A stretch of 64,000 nucleotides of DNA from Mercenaria mercenaria (lineage: Eukaryota; Mollusca; Bivalvia; Venerida; Veneridae): positions 6,012,501-6,076,500 of the forward strand of contig NC_069367.1 in NCBI RefSeq assembly GCF_021730395.1, read 5' to 3'. Position 1 is the first letter of the stretch; each line of letters starts with the position of its first letter. This document shows, one piece after another, positions 22,501 through 31,500 of this stretch. A program made the position numbers and the translations under genes. The notes under the pieces are model-generated. The model worked only from the letters and a program-made list of their open reading frames with translations, ran no database searches and was not told where the DNA came from.

Positions 22501-25500
22501 ATCTTTAGGAAGCATAGTATGCAACAAGGCAAAATAATAGCAGACTTGGTTTGATTGAGTTTTGATGAGAGCCGAAAAATGTGCAACAACTCTCACACCT
22601 AGCAATGGCTTGAGCAGAATTATATGATGAAGAATTTAACTTGCTATAATCCAAAAAGACTCAACTGATAATGTAACTCTAGACTTTTAACGGCTGTCAC
22701 ACAGCACTTTTAAAAAGTCAATATTATATGACGAAAGCTGTGAGTTAAACCTCAAAACATACTCAAGAAACTGAGTTACTGTTTCATATACATTTTTATG
22801 CCCCCGGCAACTACTGATGCGGGAGGCATATAGCGATTGTCTGCCCCCGGCATCTACTGATGCGGGAGGCATATAGCGATTATCCTGTCCCGTCCGTCCG
22901 TTCGTCCGTCCGTACGAGGTTAACCAAATGGGACCGTTTCGTCTAGCATCAATATCCCTTACTAGAATGACTTGATACTAATGCAGATGTAACCTGTGAC
23001 CATTCCTCATCTTCAAACATCACCTGACCTTAGTTTGACCTTGACCTTTACCTCGTTTTGGACTTAGGTTGCTTTGTTAGGGCCATCTCTTGGTTAACCA
23101 AATGGAACCGTTTCATCTAGCATCAATACTCCTTACTAGAATGACTTGATACTAATGCAGATGTAACCTGTGACCATTCCTCATCTTCAAACATCACCTG
23201 ACCTCAGTTTGACCTAGACCTTGACCTGGTTTTGGACTTAGGTTGCTTTGTATTGACAAGGATGCCACTGGGGGCATCAAGCGTTTATTGAATGCAGCTT
23301 CTTGTTTTATTTCATTTTAGATGGTCAACATCTTGGGGAAGGCAAATTAAAGTCAGTTGGCAGCAGTTCATCTGTCTTCCAGGGTTTATCAGGACACAGA
23401 TACTCAAGAAACAAAAGAAAGTACTTTGAATATAAAGGAAACACCTCTCCATGGAAAAAACAGAAAACACACAGGCAGAAATGTAAATCCGATATATATT
23501 CAATGCATGTAGATGTAATCTTATCCCTTACCCTTGGCCTCCATGGCTGGGTGGGTAAGGTCACTGACTTCAAATCACTTGCCCCTCATCAATATGGGAT
23601 CGAGCCTCACTCAGGGCATTAAATTCTTCATGTGAGGAAGTCATCTAGCTAGCTTACGGAAGGTTAGTGGTTCTACTGGGGCACCCGCTTTTGATGAATT
23701 AATGCATGATTGGGGAACCCAAAGTCATCCTTCACCTTCAAAGCTGGCACCTGTGATTGTGTTTGTGTTAGTTGAACCCAACAAAATAAATAACGCTAAC
23801 CCTACTAAATTTCTATAATGAAATGGTCTGTCTTTCAGTTTGGACAGTATCATTAAGTGTTAAAAGGAATGCTTACTAACTGAATAGCGAAAAGTGCAGA
23901 TCATGATCAGACAGCACAGATGTGTAGGCTGATCATGATCAAAAATGATCAGAAAGGCAGAATCAATCTTGTCCACGCCCGTCCGCTTAGCTGAGTAGGT
24001 AAGAGCGTTGGTCTACGGACCGCGAGGTCGCGAGTTCGATCCTCGGGCGGGGCGTATGTTCTCCGTTACTATTTTGATAAACGACATTGTGTCTGAAATC
24101 ATTAGTCCTCCACCGCTGATAATTCATATGGGGAAGTTGGCAGTTACTTGCGGAGAACAGGTTTGTACTGGTATAGAATCCAGGAACACTAGTTAGGTTA
24201 ACTGCCCGCCGTTACATGACTGAAATACTGTTGAAAAACAGCGTTAAACCCAAAACAAACAAAAACAATCTTGTCCAACAGACTAAGGATTAATTATCAG
24301 AAGTTCCTAACATGGTTCCCTTGTCAAGACAAAATCTGTTGAATTGCCTTTAACAGCCTTATAAATATGAATAAAAATCAGTTAACATATTTCCATGGTC
24401 CTGCAGAAAAGTTCCCTGATCCACTAACAGCTGATCCATACAACAGTAAAAGTCCGGGAAAAAAGGAGCAACAAAGTCAGTAAAATGCTTCCTTGTTACT
24501 TTCAGTGTATGATGTAACGCAAGGAAGACGGGTTAGAGATGATTTGCCATATAGAGAATCAGCTAGACTTGTGTTAGATGACAGTACTTCCAGAAATACT
24601 CTGATGTTATCTTCTTTTCACAGTGTAAGCAATCTCTTGTCTTGTAAAAGACTGAAATTTGCTGCCTTAAACAATTTAATGAATACCTTTTGTATTTGTT
24701 TTGCTTTTTATAGAGAAAACATGTAGGGGAAAAAAATATATTTATATTGCATTCTTTATACTGTCTTTAACTTCAAACTACAAATAAAAAGTCAAATGTG
24801 AATAGTCTCAGGGCAGTATGTAGATCATGCATGTACATGACGAATGCTTGTAGGTCAAAGTTAAGGTCACTACTGAAGTTCAAGTGAAAATTGTTTCCGC
24901 TCCATAACTTTTGGATGGATTATCTTAATGCCACACAGAAATGTTTCCCATGATGAGACAATGTGTCAGAACATGACCTATGCTTGTCAGTCAAAGGTCA
25001 AGGTCACTATTTAAAGTTTTCCACCTGTAGTTGACTTCCGTATTGCCACTGCAATACTAAGTCAATTGTTCATAAAAAGAAGGCACCTATATTTACGGAT
25101 TATCACAGCCTCAAATATAATTGAGCCGTGCCATGGGAAAACCAACATAGTGGGTGTGCGACCAGCATGGATCCAGACCAGCCTGCGCATCCGCGCAGTC
25201 TGGTCAGGATCCATGCTGTTCGCTAACAGTTTCTCCAATTCCAATAGGCTTTAAAAGCGAACAGCATGGAGCCTGACCAGACTGCGCGGATGCGCAGGCT
25301 GGTCTGGATCCATGCTGGTCGCACACCCACTATGTTGGTTTTCCCATGGCACGGCTCATATTATTTTGTCCACCTATGCTATAACCAGGTTTTCCTCCGA
25401 TTTCTCTTTAAATATAAAACTATTACAGTACTTACCATCGCTTTTATGCATTATTTTCAAGAACTCTGAAAATTGTAGTAGGATTAGTTTATCATGTATC

Positions 25501-28500
25501 TTCAAAATACATTTTTGATGGGGATATTTTTTCAATCATTATTGACTACAAAAATTTCCAAAAAAAAAAATAATTTTGATTTTATATGTGAATGAATTGT
25601 TATAAAACTTTCAAGCTATCTTAGTATAAAAGCAATATAATTTTAACAAGAGGAAAAATACATATTAAGTTTTGCAGTAAAATTGAGTTTTTCAAATTTT
25701 AAAGATACTTTAAAAATCCAAAATAATCCTATTGTAACCCTCAGAAACTTTTAGAATGATATATAATTTATGTCTAGACCTGGCAAAATAATGCCACGAA
25801 ATTCACGAAAACTCTTGTTATGTATTACTAAGTAGGTGAATTGCGCAATAGGAATGAATCATAATAATCTTACTGTACTTGCAATCCGTATATATCGTAA
25901 TAAGTAACTTTCATTTATTTGGTCGTTATTTATCTAGGATATGGTGGAAAAGTTAAGTGTGAAAGCTAAACCCAGTCATCTCGGGGACAGAGTTGTTACT
26001 GATGCAGCCTCAAGAAGAATTCTGGATGTCATTGAGGAATACCATAAACCTCTTTATGTATGATACTTTTTGTTTGTGGGTAAAATGAAATGATTAGAGG
26101 ATATAACACGCCTGTCTTTTCATTTTGAATTTATCAAACTGAGGTGAAAACGCCAGGCTCTGTCAAGCATTTTATCTTTCTTTCTGTTTTGGTGAATTAA
26201 ATAATTTTCAGTGTGGAGAGACACAAATGTTATATCCTCTATTTATCACATGTAAGCTTTTCTACTAAAATATCAAAAATTCTTTCCTTCTAATATCTAT
26301 TACAAATCAAGTCAAATTGACCAATGTCTTCTATGTCACTTGAAATTACATCAGTGTGTATTACCTAAAACAGAAAATGGCTCTTTTGACTGCCACAAGT
26401 TAATACATGTCATAATACAAGATATGAAATAACACTCAATAGGAAAAATAGGTTTTCCATCAGTTAAAAGAGAAATTTTGCTGTCTGACTGATTACCAAC
26501 GAAGAAGGATACAATCAGATTGTTGAAAATCCTCTGTGCACAATCACTTGCCGCTTAGCAGGCTAAAGTTTAAAATATCTCATTAACATTAATGTATCAT
26601 CTAAAATCCATGCAATTGTATTTCAGCCATTTTGGGCCAGAGATTTAAAAATTGCACTGGCTCTTTTATTGCTTTATCTATATGAAAATCTCAAAATAGT
26701 AACAAAATCATATACTGTAACAAATAAAGTAAAATTTCAAACTTCCAAAAAAATATTTTACATAGGGATTCTTCTTTCAAAATCACATTTTGCCCTACTA
26801 CGAAACTGCTATACCTGTCAAACTATGTTTAACCTACCTCTTGATTTCAAAAATATTAGAGATATTTATGAAAAATCCTTGTATGGATTGAACAAAATGA
26901 CTGAAATAAGTTCATTAAAAATTATATATTTTAACATGGCTGGATTTGATTGGGAGTTATAAAAAGGAGAAAGTTTATAAAATATATCATTGACTGTGTA
27001 AGAATAAAAACAGTCAAGGTCTACTTGCAGTTTGCTGTCTAATTTACAACAGTTCATCATTCAGATGCTTAGATATTCAACCACTGGGGCTAATGCCCTT
27101 ATCATTTATTTTCTGCACATCTGAACTCTTAACTGTGATAAAACAGGCAAAAAACCACTTGAAGGCCTTAATTATTTGTCAATTCTTACATGGCTCGATT
27201 TAATTTCCAGTTAAACAAAGAAGGAAATAAAACTATGTATATTCAGCGATAAATGACTGTTGATGCTTAGACTGGTAAGACATCAATTATTACGTCAAAT
27301 TGCCGCGTGATGTCTGATACATTACTCCTCAAGAAAAAGAAGTCCAGCATAATATTGATTAAAATATCTCATTGAGCATGTCAGAATAAAAATAATAAAG
27401 GCCTTCTTGTGATTTATTGTCTTATTTACCACGGTTCATCGTTCAGTCAATTAACTTACGCCTTTCTCTTACAGATGATTATACCAGACCTTCAGACAGA
27501 CTCATCAGCTCCCAAGTTGAAATACTTCATACCAACTTTATCACAAGTGAAAAAACCAGTAGCTTCTACCAGCCAGACCACACTGAGTACAGGAACATGT
27601 GCCATTATCAGTCAGTCATCGGTGAATACAGAAACATCTGTCAGTCAGTCGTCAGTGAATACAGAAACATCTGTCAGTCAGTTGTCAGTGAATACAGGAA
27701 CATTTATCAGTCAGTCACCAGTGACTACAAGAACATTGGTGAGTCATTCTGAAACAGTCTCGTCTGTCAAAGATATCCATCCCCTTACAACAGTAATGGG
27801 GAAAACAGAATATTCTTACATAGTGCCTTCTCAGAAATCTTATTATAAGTTTTTTCTGTGATGTGTATCTTTTTGTCAAGACAATACATTTACAGTGTGA
27901 ATTGCCAACATTTCATTTCAGGTGGGCAATACAGGTTTTTAGCTTACTTTGGTACATTGTGCTATAATATTGTGATGGCTAGGTATACAGTATCATTTCA
28001 AACTTTTCTAGTTTCAGAAGTTTACACTGGAATTTTCTATTAAAAGTACTCTGGCCATTAATTTAAAATGACAAAATATACCGCAAGAATTAAAAAGAAA
28101 TACTACTTCTTTTTTTAAGCCTTTAGGTAAATTACATAACTTATATTTGGTTTTTGCAGGTATTTGAAAGGTATTCACAAAAAAAGCCTGCTGTGGAATT
28201 GATTAACCAGTGTTTCACTTTTTATTGTAGAAAGACGTCAAGCTTGATGCAGTGCAGGAGGGTCCCAACTTACAGTCAAACAAAGGTATTTATAACATGA
28301 ATCAAAACCAGAAGTATGATCAAGTTCAAGTTATTGACTTGAGTCTGACATTTTTATGCCCCCGAAGGTGGGCATATCAAAATCGCACTGTTGGTGTGTC
28401 TGTGTAAATTCTTGTCTGAGCTGTAACCCTGCCATCCATAGAGAGATTTTGAAATAACTTGGCATAAATATTTACCATAATGAGACGATGTGTTTTGGGC

Positions 28501-31500
28501 AAGAACCAGACCCTTAGCTCCAAGGTCAAGGTCACACTTAGAGGTCAAAGGTTAGCAGGGTCTGTTTTTTGTGTCTGGTCCATAACTGCCATCCATGAAC
28601 TTTCAAGGGATTTTCAGATAACTTGGCATAAATGTTTACCATAATGAGACAACATGTCATGTGCAAGACTCAGACCCCTATCTATAAGGTCAAGGTCATA
28701 CTTAGAAGTCAAAGCTTAACAGGGTCTGTTTTGACTTTGGTCCATAATTCTGCCATTGATGAAGGGATTTTAAAATTACTTGGCATAAATGTTCCATATA
28801 TTGAGATGACCTGTCATGTTCAAGACCCAGACTCCTAACTGCAAGGTCAAGGTCACACTTAAAAGTCAAAGGTGTTTCTTGTTTGATCTATAACTCTGCC
28901 ATTTATCAAGGGATTTGAAAATAATTTGACACAAATGTTAACCATATTGAGAAAGTGTGTCACGCTTATGACCCAGGTCTCTCAGGTCAAAGTCACCATA
29001 TGATGTGTGATTTTTTTTTGCGCAGACAACTGTAGCACTCTTGGGCATGCTTCGGGGGCATATGTCACTAATAGTGACAGCTCTTGTTCTGTAGAGAGTT
29101 TGATGAATTCTTTAATTTTACACAGTAGTTTGGATAATTTTGGCTGGGGCTTTATTTAGCAATGCCTTAGTTAGCAGCTACATTCATGATGTAAAGAATT
29201 TGCAAAATATTAGTATTTCTATTTTATGACATAGAACAGATCGGTATTATATTTCACAAATTTTTTGTATGCCTGATTGACATTATTCACAAAAATTTAT
29301 CATGGCACATTTGGTTCTGTAATTTGTTTAAAATACTACTACTTTTAACAATAATAAAGTCTTTATCTAGTGAAGATAACAATAAATTGAAAGTGTACAA
29401 AATGCCAAACAAAAAAAGATCAAAAATGTATCTCTGTGTAATTCACATCAGCTTTCCTGTGAAACATCTTTAACATTACCAGTAATTACAATTTGATTGT
29501 TGATGATTACATTTCAGCAGTGTCAACGGAAAGCAGTGGTGTTAGTCCAAAATCTGTTGTCAAGGAAACAGAAGCTTCTGTCCTGACCTCCACATCTGCA
29601 GTATTCAAGTTCCTAGCTCAACCATCAGTTCCCATGTCTACAACGAAATCTGATCTTGGAACCAGCTCTGATCTTGGAACCAACTCTGATCTTGGAATCA
29701 GCTCATCCTACAGCTTTACCTCACCATATGAAAGTGAATTTGAGTCATTTGTCCACAGGAGAGACGATACCACATCCTCTCAGTCATTAAGAGAAGCTAG
29801 CTCCCACTCAACCAGTTTACACCAAATAGACAACCAGTTTTTGTCAGCTACTGGACTAGCTGTTGGACTTGGTTCTAATATGACACAGCCCTCTAGTAGT
29901 GAGTTTATAGGTAACTCCAGTATAACAACTCCCAGTTTTAGATTTGACTCCCCAGCTAGCTTTGTTGGCCAATCTGTGATAATGAAAGATTCAGCGCCTA
30001 CAACCTCGAGTGGCTTCACATCAACTTCAAGTTCCACTTCAAGCACAGCAGTCGTCTCCACAAGTCAGGGTTTAAACTTTGGTTCTGCACTCAGTTCATA
30101 CAGTCCGACATTACCAACATCAGCATTTAAATTCAGCAATAATGCTTCTGTAACAGATCAAAAATTTCAGTTTGATACACATCATTCCAGTTCCGCATCT
30201 TTTAAATCAAAGTCAAGATCAGCAGCAGACAGTATCCCCTCAAAGCTTCAAAGCAAAGAATTTGACAGGTCAGAATTTCTAGCTGAAATGAAATGGTCTG
30301 CAATGTCAAACACCAGTGCTTGTAGTAGTTCTTTCTCCACTCAAGGTGCAAATGCATCATCCAATGCAGCAATTGTTTCCATTTCTTCAGCTTCTTTACC
30401 AAATTCAAGAAGTGCATGGTCCAGTGCAGCAGTTGGTTCCACTGCACCAGCTTCTTCAACTAATTCTGGAAGTGCATCTTTGTTTGATTCCAAGTCAAGT
30501 GTTGTATTAAGTACCAGTAGTTCAGCAACTCCGGGTTTTAAATTTAACTTTGTTACAACAAGTTCAACACTTGTGACGAACTCGAGGTCAGAAACAACAC
30601 TTTCTAGCACCAATAATTCCAAAACTTCCACATCATCTGTGTCACCAAGCTCTAATTCAGTACATGGAACATTGATTTCTGAATTTTCTTTTACAACCTC
30701 AGTATTTTCACTTGATTCAAAATTAATCTCCACAAGTCCATCAGCAGATTCAGCAAAGATGTATGGGACAACTCCTGGGGTGAATGAGTCAGCATCAGAG
30801 ATGGGCATGAGTTCAAGCAGCAACAGTGTTGTCAGCAGGGACATTCCAAGATACGAGGACATCAATAGCAATGCTTCATTTCCAGCTGTGGGGTTCGGTC
30901 AGTCATTCCATCAACAATACAGTCCAAATGTTTCTGGTTAGAAGACAACAGACGCTAAAGAATTCACTAGCAATGTTCCCACTATCAGTCCAGCTGTTGG
31001 TGATACACCTCCATTTGGTGCAGGTATAAATAACTTGTAATTTGTTTTTTATCAGTTCAAAGTTTGTATTTGACTATAGGGATTTCTCATTTACCTGAGG
31101 TGTTGGGTAAAATGTTCTAGAAAGTAATGCTTTGGAAATACCTAAAATCAGAATATATTTATATATTACTTTGTCATATTTAATGATGTGCGAGCATTTT
31201 GAAAGCTAGGGGAGATGGGATAGACATCTAAGTCATTACTACTCAGATAAAAGATTCTAGTGGTAGAGCGTCCGCTTCGAGTGCGGGAGGTCGTGGGTTC
31301 AATCCCCGGATGCGTCATACCAAAGACATGAAAAATGGTACCAGTGGCTCCCTTGCTTGGCTCTCAGCATTAAAAGGGCAGAAATTGGCCTCTTCTGTCA
31401 TACCCTTGTGGGGATGGATTCCATCAGGAATGAGGTGTCGAGAGGGATTAATATAAGTTGTAGAACTTCCTTCACAATCAACCTAAAATAAATTATGTAT

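Noticed and set aside
23977-24052. Functional tRNA-Arg gene
   Set aside because: The anticodon stem does not pair and a SINE body with an A-rich tail follows directly.
24407-24480. Extra exon of the nucleoporin-like gene (frame 'FPDPLTADPYNSKSPGKK')
   Set aside because: Its phases do not fit the flanking exons: joining from 23482 gives TAA, and its donor phase clashes with 24506. Exons 23321-23482 and 24506-24624 join cleanly without it. An alternative exon cannot be excluded.
27417-27752. Second reading frame across the repeat exon ('EYRNICQSVVS' repeats)
   Set aside because: Off-frame mirror of the same 39-bp repeats; phase from the previous exon selects the other frame.
31258-31320. Functional tRNA-Ser gene
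   Set aside because: The acceptor stem is incomplete and the downstream body is that of a dispersed repeat.
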